IMG/VR virus record: IMGVR_UViG_3300029286_000302 | Location: 1 to 20,145 of that record | Direction: 5' to 3' (one strand) | DNA length: 20,145 bases | Source of the DNA: a virus | Shown: in pieces, positions 1 through 7,128 of the stretch | How positions within the stretch are numbered: position 1 is the stretch's first letter | How the letters are laid out: each line of letters begins with the position of its first letter | Translations under genes and position numbers: made by a program | The notes under the pieces: model-generated | Told to the model about the DNA's origin: nothing | The model's database searches: none | What the model saw: the letters and a program-made list of their open reading frames with translations, nothing else

Positions 1-493
1 TTCCTGAAGATCCACTAGTTCCAGATGTACCAACGCCAGATGTACCTGAAGTTCCACTAGACCCAGCAATACCGGATGTTCCACTAGTTCCGCTCGTACC
101 AACTCCAGATGTTCCACTAGTAAATATTACTCCATTTTTGTAGTAGTTTCCACTTACATCGATATTCGGTGCGTATAGTGTATTACCTGAAAAGATAAGA
201 TCTGGGGATGTTCCACCAGTTATAGATGTTCCACTTGTACCTGATGTACCATTAGTTCCAGTATCTCCAGATGTTCCACTAGACCCACTTGTTCCACTTG
301 AACCTGTTCCACCACTAGTACCAGATGTACCTGAAGTTCCAACTCCAGATGACCCAGAAGAACCACTAGTTCCGCTAGACCCACTCACACCTGATGTACC
401 ACTGGTTCCAGAAGTTACACCAGTGTAGGCGATAGATATTGGATCACCCTTAACAACTATTTTAGATATATCTGAATTTAATATTAGTCCCAT
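1..493 (-). CDS. Collagen-like tail fibre protein, N-terminal part (runs off the left edge)
   Basis: The minus-strand frame opens at ATG 493 and stays open to base 1, giving at least 164 residues with no stop, so the C-terminus is missing. A short unique head (about residues 1-25, starting MGLILNSDISKIVVKGDP) is followed by Gly-X-Y triplets, mostly GTSG, GSSG and GVGTSG. They are broken once, at about residues 95-125, by a unique segment (PDLIFSGN...NIDVSGNYYKNGV), after which the triplets resume. Gly-Thr-Ser triplet runs are common in fibres of Bacteroidota phages and should form a collagen-like triple-helical shaft. The gene lies 20 bases downstream of the PKD-LRR gene and last in this run of tail-tip genes, so a host-contact fibre is the likely role. 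The receptor-binding tip is outside the window. An upstream ATG at 503 is followed at once by a stop. Confidence 0.85.
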   Translation of the reverse strand, partial: MGLILNSDISKIVVKGDPISIAYTGVTSGTSGTSGVSGSSGTSGSSGSSGVGTSGTSGTSGGTGSSGTSGSSGTSGDTGTNGTSGTSGTSITGGTSPDLIFSGNTLYAPNIDVSGNYYKNGVIFTSGTSGVGTSGTSGTSGIAGSSGTSGTSGVGTSGTSGSSG

Positions 494-513
494 TTTATTT
501 CATTTATTATATT

Positions 514-1413
514 TTATTTCCATCCTGCGGGAATAGATGCGTAATTACTCAACCCTATATCATTTAAAAAACAGTTAAAACCAATTGGTTCAGGAACGAT
601 TTCCCATATAGCCGGCGCATTACCTGTTAGTCCTGTACAATCTTGGAAACAACCACTAAAGTCATTGGCCAATGTATTATATGTAAATAAACCCGCTGGA
701 ATACTCGTTAATGGACACACTGTAAATGTGGTGATAAAAGTTGTGGCCAATGTATTATACCTAAATAGATCGACTGGAAGTGTTGTTAGATTTGAGCATT
801 CCATAAATGCTGTTTGGAAACTTGTCACATTTATACAGTCTTTAAATAGATCGGCTGGAAGTGTTGATAACCCAATACAATTTCTAAATACAGTACTAAA
901 ATCTGTGATGTAAATACATCCTTCAAATAAGTCTGATGGAAGAGATGTTAATAAGTAACATTGTGAAAAGTCTACCGTTGATAATTGAGTGGGATCCAGT
1001 TTACCTGGTATCTCAGTTAAGTTCTCACACATCCCAAAAATTACTGCAATTGGAGACAAGGTTCCCCAGTTGATAATTTTTGTTACCAATAATGGAACAT
1101 TGATACCAAACAATAAAAACTCACAAATTCCGGTCATTTTCACAATATAAACTCCTGGGTCTGTATAGATATGTATTGAGTTTGGGTCATCCCAAGTACT
1201 TACATGAAGAATTGTTCCATCCCCGTAGTCAATATCATAATTAAAAATGTTTCCTTCAAATTGCATTACCGAAAATTCGGTATTTGGATCGACTGTAGTG
1301 ATCTCCATGATAAATGATGGATCGGCAGGAGGTGCTGGAGGATCATAATATGTTAAATATTCATTGTCCGTCAGTATTAATTCTCTACTTGATGCATCAA
1401 AGTACACATTCAT
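514..1413 (-). CDS. PKD-like and BspA/DUF285-type leucine-rich repeat protein, probable receptor-binding tail protein
   Basis: The 299-aa protein has three parts. Residues 1-35 are a head with a PPAPPADP linker. Residues about 40-97 form a PKD-like beta domain, with the hallmark YDIDYGDGT near 59-67 and a closing YTDPGVYIVKMTG near 83-95. Residues about 125-265 hold four to five repeats of roughly 25 residues (pattern F-x-x-C-x-x-L-x-x-LP-x-x-LF), as in BspA-type LRR/DUF285 proteins. No signal peptide is visible. Such LRRs bind surface ligands in bacterial adhesins, and between other tail-tip genes they suggest a receptor-binding or cell-wall-contact role. The start ATG follows the stop of the 124-aa gene directly (stop at 1414, start at 1413), so the two are probably co-translated. 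The domain call is firm; the receptor role is inferred from position. Confidence 0.75.
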   Translation of the reverse strand: MNVYFDASSRELILTDNEYLTYYDPPAPPADPSFIMEITTVDPNTEFSVMQFEGNIFNYDIDYGDGTILHVSTWDDPNSIHIYTDPGVYIVKMTGICEFLLFGINVPLLVTKIINWGTLSPIAVIFGMCENLTEIPGKLDPTQLSTVDFSQCYLLTSLPSDLFEGCIYITDFSTVFRNCIGLSTLPADLFKDCINVTSFQTAFMECSNLTTLPVDLFRYNTLATTFITTFTVCPLTSIPAGLFTYNTLANDFSGCFQDCTGLTGNAPAIWEIVPEPIGFNCFLNDIGLSNYASIPAGWK

Positions 1414-1788
1414 TTAGTTACTTGTATTTTGTATATAAGTTATCTTACCTCTGAGGAATGCTCGTTTTGGATATGTAGTATTTGAAAGATACATATCATA
1501 ATTATATTCACCGGATCTTACGGTATCCATTTCTTCAGCTGTTTTAATGAGTTTAAAGACACCACCAACTAGAAGTGATATAGAACCATCAATTGTTGAA
1601 AAAGTTTGAACAATTGTCCCTGAATTATTTTTAACGGTAAGTGTGGATCCAGTATACACAAAAAAGTCAAATGTGTTTTCTGTATTGCCACTAAAGTATG
1701 TACAAGATACAGATGCACTTAGACTTTTGTTTTTGTCAACAATTAAGTTATACTCTGCTGACATTGACAAATCTAGAAGTTTTTCCAT
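1414..1788 (-). CDS. Small beta-rich tail/baseplate protein (BppU N-terminal-like)
   Basis: This 124-aa acidic to neutral protein has no signal peptide or membrane segment. Its order of features is like the N-terminal domain of phage baseplate upper proteins: an alternating beta segment (LSASVSCTYFSG), an F-x-F-x-V-x-x-G-S-T strand, a TVKNNSGTIVQTFST hairpin, then IDGSISLLVG, and finally GEYNYDMYLS near residues 93-102 followed by RAFLRGKITYIQN. The segment 'S-G-x-Y-x-Y-D-x-x-L' before a final strand is the most telling part. Members of that fold attach fibres to the tail tip. The gene sits between the 634-aa mosaic protein and the PKD-LRR protein, which fits an adaptor role. A CGTTATAT element lies in the 37-base gap just upstream. 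The fold call is pattern recognition only, and a generic structural protein is the alternative. Confidence 0.5.
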   Translation of the reverse strand: MEKLLDLSMSAEYNLIVDKNKSLSASVSCTYFSGNTENTFDFFVYTGSTLTVKNNSGTIVQTFSTIDGSISLLVGGVFKLIKTAEEMDTVRSGEYNYDMYLSNTTYPKRAFLRGKITYIQNTSN

Positions 1789-1803
1789 GAGAATTATATA
1801 TAT

Positions 1804-1812
1804 TATATAACG
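1804..1812 (-). promoter_or_regulatory. CGTTATAT core motif upstream of the 124-aa tail gene
   Basis: Read on the minus strand, CGTTATATA lies in a 37-base intergenic gap about 17 bases before ATG 1788, followed by more TA steps. It shares the core CGTTATAT with three other intergenic sites, near 15460, 7172 and 5843. Upstream there is an A-rich run as at the other sites, but the preceding TT of the best copies is AG here. It is the weakest member of the set. Confidence 0.35.
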
Positions 1813-1825
1813 CTTTTTATTTTTT

Positions 1826-3730
1826 TTAAACTATATAATGGTTAAGTACGAACTTTAAACTATCACCATACCTTATCGGTCTAGTTACAACATCAAATGG
1901 AGCCCCATAAATTCCAGAATACAAGTCTTGATAAACACTTTGAGTCATAATTCCTTGTGAAACTCCGTTTATAAAAGTCTCTAGCGTTCCATAAACTAGT
2001 GTCCCGTAACAATTATTTGCATAATATGACCAATTCAATGTAAACCCAGTAAGTCCATATATCGTATTATCAATTTGAGTAAATGTATTTGATGAAATAT
2101 ATGGTCCATCAGTTGTTTCCCATACCACTAAATTCGATAAATTATATCCACCATTATAAAATAGATCAACACTTGTTAATTTAGTGTGATGATATTCAGA
2201 ATTATCAGTCCCATTAAATTCCCATGTAATATTCGTATTACGGGGTGAAGTTCCACTAGGTGTTGGAGTTGGCGCAGGAGGACTAGGTGTTGGAGTAGTT
2301 CCAAAATTTCTAATCCTATTCATACTAACTGACTCCCAGACAAGATTGAGTAAATTATCATCTCCAATATTTGTTTCCATCGTGACCAGATATAATGGGT
2401 TATCATATCCAATACATATTTGGTTTTCATCAGCGTCTATCATGAACGCAATTGTCGGTGCCTGTTTGAACTTATTATTATTAAGCAAGAAACTTTTACT
2501 ATCAACTATAAGTCCTAAGTCAATTGCGGATAAAGATACCTGAATTTTTTTCCCGTAATTATACCCATTACTACCCTTTGATAAGTTTTCTGTGAATAGA
2601 ATATTTTCCCCGGTATTTAATACCTCAACCAATTGAACAATTTGCCCACCAATTGTTATAGTTTTATTTACCTTGTCCCATGTATCAATTACAACATCCT
2701 TATTTAACGCTCTGTAATTTATTGGATATTCAATAGTAGTTCCTGAAGTAACCATATTTCCAAGATATAATTTACTTATCTTCTCAGAATTGAACCCACA
2801 GGTACTCAATACTTTCCAATTACTCGGTGTAACCGAAGGAGTAGGTGTCGGAGTTGGTGTTGCACCTGGTATACTGGTTGCCGTAGGTGTCGGAGTTGGG
2901 GTCGTACTTCTAGTAGGTGTCGGAGTTGGGGTTGGAAGTACTATTGGTTCATCAGAGATATTAAAAGTTCCACCCTGATTAAATTTATGAATAGTATATG
3001 TTGCATCCTCAAAAACTGTTGTACCATTTCTTAATGAATAATATGGAAATTCAGATTTTCTTATTCTAAATAAAAATACACCGGATGCTCCGTTACATTT
3101 AATAACAGCAGGCATATCTAATTGGTTTCCACATCCACCACCACCAGTATTTGGAGTTGCCCCACTAAATGGAGACACAACTTGTCCTCCACCGTCAGTT
3201 GCCGTTCCTCGTTCTTCAGCGTAGGATCCATATGCAGCTCCACCACCACCAATTTTACCAATTATAGATCCAAATATTGGGAATGTATAACCTGGTCCTC
3301 CGTCATTACCATTACCAGGACCACCCATTCCACCACCTCCACCAGCAGCCCTATGATATGGGTTACCATCGTATAGCACATAATGAGTTCCTTCCCCGTT
3401 GAAGCCCTGAAGACCAATTCCACCTGATAAAATTTCGGTCAAAGATGTTCCTGCTCCACCACCGCATCCACCAGTGGATCCAGATAATAAATATCCATCT
3501 CCATGTCCACCACCAATTGCGGTAAAACCTGAAAATACTGAGTCCTGTCCATTTGTTTCAACTCCCGTCGATACTCCACCAGCACCAACCGTAACATTAA
3601 ATTGACCATTATTAATTGTAAGTCCTGTTTGGAAGATATATCCACCCGCTCCACCACCACCTGCAGGAAGGTTATTGTGAAATCCGCCAGCACCACCACC
3701 GGCAACTAAAAGAAAGTCTATTACTCCCAT
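1826..3730 (-). CDS. Mosaic tail-tip protein: Gly-rich domain, TPTP linkers, tube-like domain and C-terminal beta domain
   Basis: The 634-aa protein is modular. Residues 1-225 are a Gly-rich domain opening MGVIDFLLVAGGGAGG, with many G3-G5 runs and a closing SGVFLFRIRKSEF strand, like the glycine-rich adhesin domains of phage and bacterial surface proteins. Residues 265-303 are a Thr-Pro linker. Residues about 304-477 form an independent beta domain (NWKVLSTCGFNSEKISKLYL ... IAFMIDADENQICIGYD) that resembles the product of the neighbouring 159-aa gene and, more weakly, the tail tube protein. Residues 478-495 are a second PT linker. Residues 498-634 form a final beta-rich domain rich in Tyr, Trp and Asn. 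It starts 3 bases after the 159-aa gene ends. It is probably a multi-domain receptor-binding or tail-tip protein; the functions of the domains are inferred. Confidence 0.65.
   Translation of the reverse strand: MGVIDFLLVAGGGAGGFHNNLPAGGGGAGGYIFQTGLTINNGQFNVTVGAGGVSTGVETNGQDSVFSGFTAIGGGHGDGYLLSGSTGGCGGGAGTSLTEILSGGIGLQGFNGEGTHYVLYDGNPYHRAAGGGGGMGGPGNGNDGGPGYTFPIFGSIIGKIGGGGAAYGSYAEERGTATDGGGQVVSPFSGATPNTGGGGCGNQLDMPAVIKCNGASGVFLFRIRKSEFPYYSLRNGTTVFEDATYTIHKFNQGGTFNISDEPIVLPTPTPTPTRSTTPTPTPTATSIPGATPTPTPTPSVTPSNWKVLSTCGFNSEKISKLYLGNMVTSGTTIEYPINYRALNKDVVIDTWDKVNKTITIGGQIVQLVEVLNTGENILFTENLSKGSNGYNYGKKIQVSLSAIDLGLIVDSKSFLLNNNKFKQAPTIAFMIDADENQICIGYDNPLYLVTMETNIGDDNLLNLVWESVSMNRIRNFGTTPTPSPPAPTPTPSGTSPRNTNITWEFNGTDNSEYHHTKLTSVDLFYNGGYNLSNLVVWETTDGPYISSNTFTQIDNTIYGLTGFTLNWSYYANNCYGTLVYGTLETFINGVSQGIMTQSVYQDLYSGIYGAPFDVVTRPIRYGDSLKFVLNHYIV
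2841..2932 (-). repeat. Three near-identical 20-base repeats coding the TPTP linker
   Basis: Copies of GTAGGTGTCGGAGTTGGGGT (plus-strand reading) occur at 2841-2860 (one base different), 2883-2902 and 2913-2932, within the 634-aa gene. They encode the Thr-Pro linker around residues 267-300. Related shorter versions at about 2258-2298 encode the second linker. The unit spacing differs (42 and 30 bases). These are coding repeats, not a CRISPR array. Confidence 0.8.
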
Positions 3731-3733
3731 ATA

Positions 3734-4213
3734 TTATCGTATTATATTGTTGATGACATAAGTACTTTCAATACCGGTAAGTAAATTGGAACTGAAATTA
3801 CTGATGAAATTAAAACTAAACTGGTTATTTTCTAGTGAATATACCACTACTTTTGCTCCGTATCTCCAAGCGAGAGTCCAATAATTATCATTCGCGTCAA
3901 TAAATATTACAACATATTTTCCTGTCAGGATTTCCGCAACATTATTCCAATAATTCATATCGTTATTTTGGATGATAATTGAGATACTTTCTTCAAATGT
4001 TTTTCCGTTGGAAGCATCAATTAACTTTTGAGAGTATCTGAAGTTTACGGACTCCGTTTCAATTTCTCTCCATACATTGGTTAACCCATTATAGGAAGAT
4101 ATTGTAACCATATCAGAGTTATATGTAGGATAAATTGAGGAATTCCATTCAGTTATGAATAATTTAACGATCTCGATGTTTGAATAAGAACAATTTCCCA
4201 ATATTGAAGACAT
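3734..4213 (-). CDS. Small tail protein, tube-like fold suspected
   Basis: The 159-aa protein has no signal peptide or transmembrane helix. The N-terminus (MSSILGNCSYSNIEIVKLFI) and the order of features parallel the tail tube gene two terminators upstream. Both have an early Cys-containing GNC/GVCDYS segment followed by a statement-like 'I/VEKLW/F' strand. In mid-protein both have 'YSQKLIDASNG' or 'FSDDLVVNGSRR' before a long helix-strand pair. Near residues 95-125 this protein reads YVVIFIDANDNYWTLAW, against LVAFVKGSDGKVRAFGV in the tube protein. The match is in pattern rather than identity. In many siphophages a second tube-like protein forms the distal tail ring, so this is a candidate for a Dit-like or tail-tip ring subunit. 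It lies downstream of the hairpin at 4264-4292 and 3 bases before the 634-aa mosaic gene. Confidence 0.5.
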   Translation of the reverse strand: MSSILGNCSYSNIEIVKLFITEWNSSIYPTYNSDMVTISSYNGLTNVWREIETESVNFRYSQKLIDASNGKTFEESISIIIQNNDMNYWNNVAEILTGKYVVIFIDANDNYWTLAWRYGAKVVVYSLENNQFSFNFISNFSSNLLTGIESTYVINNIIR

Positions 4214-4263
4214 AATTTTAATGTATATTAATATAACTCAAAACCCTGAACTTGATGAAAATG

Positions 4264-4292
4264 AAAAACCCAGTCCGTCACGAACTGGGTTT
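4264..4292 (-). terminator. Intrinsic terminator after the tail tube gene
   Basis: On the minus strand AAACCCAGT (4292-4284) pairs perfectly with ACTGGGTTT (4274-4266). The stem is extended inside by a T-G wobble, then C-G and G-C, leaving a TGA loop, and the T-tract runs on to 4264. The wobble would be an A-C mismatch on the plus strand, so the structure suits minus-strand RNA. It lies about 40 bases after the stop of the tail tube gene and before the 159-aa gene. Confidence 0.75.
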
Positions 4293-4331
4293 ACACTAAT
4301 TTAAAACCAAAAAACAGAAAACAGAATAAGA

Positions 4332-4838
4332 TTATACCAATCCTTTTGTAATGGCGAAAGCCGCATTTACAAAACTTGCTTTTCCTAAAGAAGATCCTGC
4401 TAAAGTTATCGCGATGTTACCATCGTTTCCAGCTGCAGTACCACTGGTGTCTGTCATTACGGTTGTTCTCAATCCAGTACCTTTAACACCGAAAGCTCTA
4501 ACTTTACCATCACTACCTTTTACGAAGGCAACTAAGTTGGAAAGTCCGAGATCTTCTAAAGTATCAAGGATAGTGGCATCGATAGAACCAATACCAAAGT
4601 TTATTGTCTGCAAGAAATTTCTGCGTGATCCGTTTACAACGAGATCATCACTAAAAGTTGCAGTGTCAAGAGCAGGTTCGATACTAAACAATGTTCCAGA
4701 AGTAAATCCTGTAATTTCTCCTGATGCATTATATGTAACGCCGGTTACGCTTGCCTTATTCGCAAACCAAAGTTTTTCAACTCCAGATGAGCTATAGTCA
4801 CAAACGCCAACTATTCCACTAACTAATTCACATCCCAT
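4332..4838 (-). CDS. Probable major tail tube protein
   Basis: The 168-aa protein is rich in Gly, Ala, Thr and Ser. It starts MGCELVSGIVGVCDYSSSGVEKLWFANKASV and continues with NASGEITGF, then an FSDDLVVNGSRRNFLQTINFGIG strand pair, a helix SIDATILDTLEDLGLSNLVAFV (residues 85-106), a KGSDGKVRAFGVKG hairpin, and a C-terminal TAAGNDGNIAITLAGSSLGKASFV. This architecture is characteristic of major tail proteins in phages of Bacteroidota, where 'helix, L-V-V-F-V-K-x-x-x-G-K, GLRxT...GTAxGDxNG' recurs. It follows the capsid gene and is flanked by terminator-like hairpins on both sides, as expected for two abundantly made virion proteins. The start is the second of two nearby ATGs (4838 and 4833 are in different frames). 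Assignment is by pattern and context. Confidence 0.65.
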   Translation of the reverse strand: MGCELVSGIVGVCDYSSSGVEKLWFANKASVTGVTYNASGEITGFTSGTLFSIEPALDTATFSDDLVVNGSRRNFLQTINFGIGSIDATILDTLEDLGLSNLVAFVKGSDGKVRAFGVKGTGLRTTVMTDTSGTAAGNDGNIAITLAGSSLGKASFVNAAFAITKGLV

Positions 4839-4872
4839 ATTATTATTTTTTTAATTATTTCTTATTGTTATT

Positions 4873-4898
4873 AAAAGGGACCCATTTTCATGAGTCCC
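4873..4898 (-). terminator. Intrinsic terminator or attenuator after the capsid gene
   Basis: On the minus strand GGGACTCA (4898-4891) pairs with TGGGTCCC (4884-4877) around the loop TGAAAA, with one T-G wobble, and is followed by TTTT (4876-4873). The hairpin begins 8 bases after the stop of the capsid gene and ends about 35 bases before the tail tube ATG. The wobble is again only compatible with minus-strand RNA. The T-tract is short, so partial read-through is likely. Confidence 0.6.
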
Positions 4899-4905
4899 AT
4901 TTTAT

Positions 4906-5814
4906 TTATCCGCGACTTACAGCTTCAGCTTCGTAAATTAATTTTACATCAACTTTACCCTGAAGTTTCAAACGAATTGAATTGTCTCCAGTAGTTTGTC
5001 TCATATCCAATATCTGCATTTGGGAGAAATTATCCATTGCACCAACACCGATTGCGATGTTTTTAGGATTTAAAACATAAAGTTTATTGTCAGCAATTTT
5101 ACCAACAGTATATATTTCAATACCATCATAAGTAGCCGGCATTTGGTCAGCAGGGGTATTAATACCTAATGACATAAGTGCTTGTTTGTAAAGTAACAAA
5201 GATTTGTTATTCATAAACACTTTAACCTGTGATAAGTCTTCAAGAACTGTTTCAGGTAAAGCTGCAAAAGCTGCGTCTACTTCACCAATGATGTTCGACT
5301 TAGTGAAAGTGTTTCCAGTTAATGCATGAGTTGTGATCTGAGCGTCAATACCGTTGAAAAGTAATACTTCAGTACTACCATTACCAGATACACCATTCCA
5401 AATAGCGTTCTCGAAAGAGCTATTCATAGCGTCCTGTAATACACCAACCAATGCTGCGTTGAAGTCAGCAGTTAAGTTCTGTGAGTTAGCGTTAGCACTG
5501 TCAACAGCATTCCAAAGAGCTTCCAAGTCATTGTAACAAAGTTCAACATTGATGAACATTGTTTTAGGGATCAACTGAACTTCTCCAGCTACCAATGTAC
5601 CAGCAGCAGTGAATGAACAGTTGTCACCAACTTGTACCAATGAACTACCAGTTAATTTTGCCACATAAGCAGACTGTTTAATGTCCTGAACGATAGTTGC
5701 ACCTGAGTCAGCAGTTCTGTTTTTAAGGAATGCTCCAAGGATGTAATTCAACGCCTGTTCTCCAATATATGACTGACTATCAGTCAAAGCTGTTGCGAAA
5801 TCTAATTTTCTCAT
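4906..5814 (-). CDS. Major capsid protein (HK97-like fold)
   Basis: The 302-aa protein has the layout of an HK97-fold capsid subunit. It has a short N-arm (MRKLDFATALTDSQSYIGEQ), a central strand-rich region, and a long spine-like helix at residues about 112-138 that ends in FENAIWNG (135-141), a position where many capsid proteins have 'E-x-x-i-l-n-G'. Near 195-240 is VKVFMNNKSLLLYKQAL followed by YDGIEIYTVGKI. The C-terminal KNIAIGVGAMDNFSQMQILDMRQTTGDNSIRLKLQGKVDVKLIYEAEAV forms the closing P-domain strands. It directly follows the protease-scaffold gene, the standard pairing for capsid assembly. Its leader carries the CGTTATAT element and a hairpin follows the stop, both consistent with strong expression. 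There is no obvious N-terminal delta domain, in line with a separate scaffold in the gene upstream. Confidence 0.85.
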   Translation of the reverse strand: MRKLDFATALTDSQSYIGEQALNYILGAFLKNRTADSGATIVQDIKQSAYVAKLTGSSLVQVGDNCSFTAAGTLVAGEVQLIPKTMFINVELCYNDLEALWNAVDSANANSQNLTADFNAALVGVLQDAMNSSFENAIWNGVSGNGSTEVLLFNGIDAQITTHALTGNTFTKSNIIGEVDAAFAALPETVLEDLSQVKVFMNNKSLLLYKQALMSLGINTPADQMPATYDGIEIYTVGKIADNKLYVLNPKNIAIGVGAMDNFSQMQILDMRQTTGDNSIRLKLQGKVDVKLIYEAEAVSRG

Positions 5815-5841
5815 ATTTTTATTTTTTTTATTTATTCGTAC

Positions 5842-5871
5842 TTATATAACGAATATTAATTTTTATTTTTA
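5842..5871 (-). promoter_or_regulatory. Candidate phage promoter upstream of the capsid gene (CGTTATAT element)
   Basis: This 30-base stretch matches 7171-7200 at 29 of 30 positions. The minus-strand core TTCGTTATATAA follows an A-rich run and lies about 30 bases before ATG 5814. The core is flanked by a perfect inverted repeat, ATTCGT (5854-5849) and ACGAAT (5839-5834), that is absent from the other copy. It overlaps the stop codon of the protease gene. There is no Bacteroidota TAnnTTTG box here, so reading by a phage or alternative sigma factor is more likely; this part is inference. Confidence 0.55.
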
Positions 5872-6558
5872 CTTACGGTTGTTAGCTTTATATACGGCCT
5901 TCTCGTAAGCACTCATTTTGGAATAATCTTTTACAGGAACTTCAGGTGTCAAGATAGGTTCACCAATTGGTTCGTTCAATTTTTCTTCCAATTCCATTTT
6001 TTGTCTCGAAAGTTCAGCAACCTGTGACTTGAGTAAATTAGTTTCAGAACTAACTTCAGCTTCGGTAACTTCACCTCCAACAACACATACTTTTATCCAA
6101 TATTCACCATCGTTTATACCTACAACATCACCAATAGTTTTTGACTTAACATCAACAACTGGGACTTCGGGTGCAACTACGGGTTCTACTTCGGGAACTT
6201 CCACTTCTGGAACTTCAGGAACTAATGGATCTACCAATGCAACGGCTTCCGATAAAGTTTCTTCTATTGGAACTTCGGGAGTTGCTTCTGGTACTACTGG
6301 TTCTACTACGGGTAATTCTCTTACTTCAACAAGATTTGATGACTCATCAACTACAACGACACCCATTTCAGTTGTAAATTCACCTTGTCCAACAGGATTT
6401 GTAGTTTCATTACCATTCGCGTCAACTTCAACTTTGTTAACTGGTAATCCTACTTCAGACCATTCAATTTCAAAACCTAATTCCGGTACTAGACTACTTT
6501 CAAATACATCTAAGCGGAATAAATTAATTATCTTATCTAAAATACTTTTTTTATTCAT
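5869..6558 (-). CDS. Possible nested scaffold protein from an internal start in the protease gene
   Basis: An in-frame ATG at 6558 (Met191 of the protease-scaffold protein) is preceded on the minus strand by about 30 bases that are almost all A, with a few G and T. This is the kind of A-rich, structure-free leader seen before genes in this window. Starting here would give a 229-aa product without the protease domain, beginning MNKKSILDKIINLF. Nested scaffolds made this way are well known, for example lambda C/Nu3. An alternative internal ATG is at 6591. The A-run may simply encode the Lys-rich linker, so this is a suggestion. Confidence 0.35.
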   Translation of the reverse strand: MNKKSILDKIINLFRLDVFESSLVPELGFEIEWSEVGLPVNKVEVDANGNETTNPVGQGEFTTEMGVVVVDESSNLVEVRELPVVEPVVPEATPEVPIEETLSEAVALVDPLVPEVPEVEVPEVEPVVAPEVPVVDVKSKTIGDVVGINDGEYWIKVCVVGGEVTEAEVSSETNLLKSQVAELSRQKMELEEKLNEPIGEPILTPEVPVKDYSKMSAYEKAVYKANNRK

Positions 6559-7128
6559 TTTTTCTTTTTCTTTTTTACTTTTATTATTCATCTGTACTAA
6601 TATTGAGTCCAAATAACTTTCAATAGAAAATCCTCTAAATTCCCCGGATAATACTTTCTCAAATACTTTTGGGTCATTTATTTTGTAGGCCACCATCCAT
6701 GTCCCGATCTTCGTATCTGGTATTCCTTTGTTCTTTAGGTCCTCAATTTGTAGTTCAGAGTCAACAATATAACTCGCTACCATATAAGCATCGATGAATT
6801 TATTTTCATTGTGATCTAAATTCATATTTTTAGTTTGTTGTTCTCTATGGAATTTATAAACAATTTTCTTTATTGTTTCTTTACTGAATTTTCCATAATA
6901 TTCAAATTGTCCGTCATTTCTATAAATAAGAAGATCAGGTTGAATGGCAACACCAAGGACTACTTGTTCGTACTGGTTAAATTTAACATACTTAGGACTG
7001 GGCTTATCTTTATCGAAGGCGACAAACATAGACTCCATAGCGGGATCGTTAACCATCGATATACATTTTACCCCACTATCATCATCATCGTTAATTAAAA
7101 ATTCAAAAACAGGAAGTTTATGAGACAT
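5869..7128 (-). CDS. Prohead protease fused to scaffold-like domain (XkdF-like)
   Basis: The 419-aa protein has a protease-like N-terminal domain (about 1-175). Residues 101-108 hold NMNLDHNE with a candidate catalytic His106. GTWMVAYKINDP (142-153) leads to GEFRGFSIES (162-171) with candidate nucleophile Ser168. This His ... G-x-W-x-V-x-K ... F-x-G-F-S-I order is typical of XkdF-like serine prohead proteases. After a Lys-rich linker (180-195), the rest is scaffold-like: an acidic Pro/Val/Glu region with many PEV repeats (about 260-335), a short beta segment, and a coiled coil (about 364-388, LLKSQVAELSRQKMELEEKL). The gene sits directly upstream of the capsid gene, as expected for a maturation protease that also supplies the scaffold. 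The gap upstream carries the CGTTATAT element. Catalytic residues are assigned by motif only. Confidence 0.75.
   Translation of the reverse strand: MSHKLPVFEFLINDDDDSGVKCISMVNDPAMESMFVAFDKDKPSPKYVKFNQYEQVVLGVAIQPDLLIYRNDGQFEYYGKFSKETIKKIVYKFHREQQTKNMNLDHNENKFIDAYMVASYIVDSELQIEDLKNKGIPDTKIGTWMVAYKINDPKVFEKVLSGEFRGFSIESYLDSILVQMNNKSKKEKEKMNKKSILDKIINLFRLDVFESSLVPELGFEIEWSEVGLPVNKVEVDANGNETTNPVGQGEFTTEMGVVVVDESSNLVEVRELPVVEPVVPEATPEVPIEETLSEAVALVDPLVPEVPEVEVPEVEPVVAPEVPVVDVKSKTIGDVVGINDGEYWIKVCVVGGEVTEAEVSSETNLLKSQVAELSRQKMELEEKLNEPIGEPILTPEVPVKDYSKMSAYEKAVYKANNRK

Noticed and set aside
1-370. Short repeated DNA units that could be mistaken for a CRISPR or tandem-repeat array
   Set aside because: They are in-frame Gly-Thr-Ser triplets of a collagen-like fibre; there are no spacers or palindromic repeats.
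4351-4797. Plus-strand frame opposite the tail tube gene
   Set aside because: Composition is typical of an antisense shadow; the minus-strand protein has clear tail-tube features and fits the operon.
6029-6616. Long plus-strand frame, rich in Ser and Thr
   Set aside because: Antisense shadow of the Pro/Val/Glu-repeat scaffold region, where the repeated codons suppress stops on the other strand.
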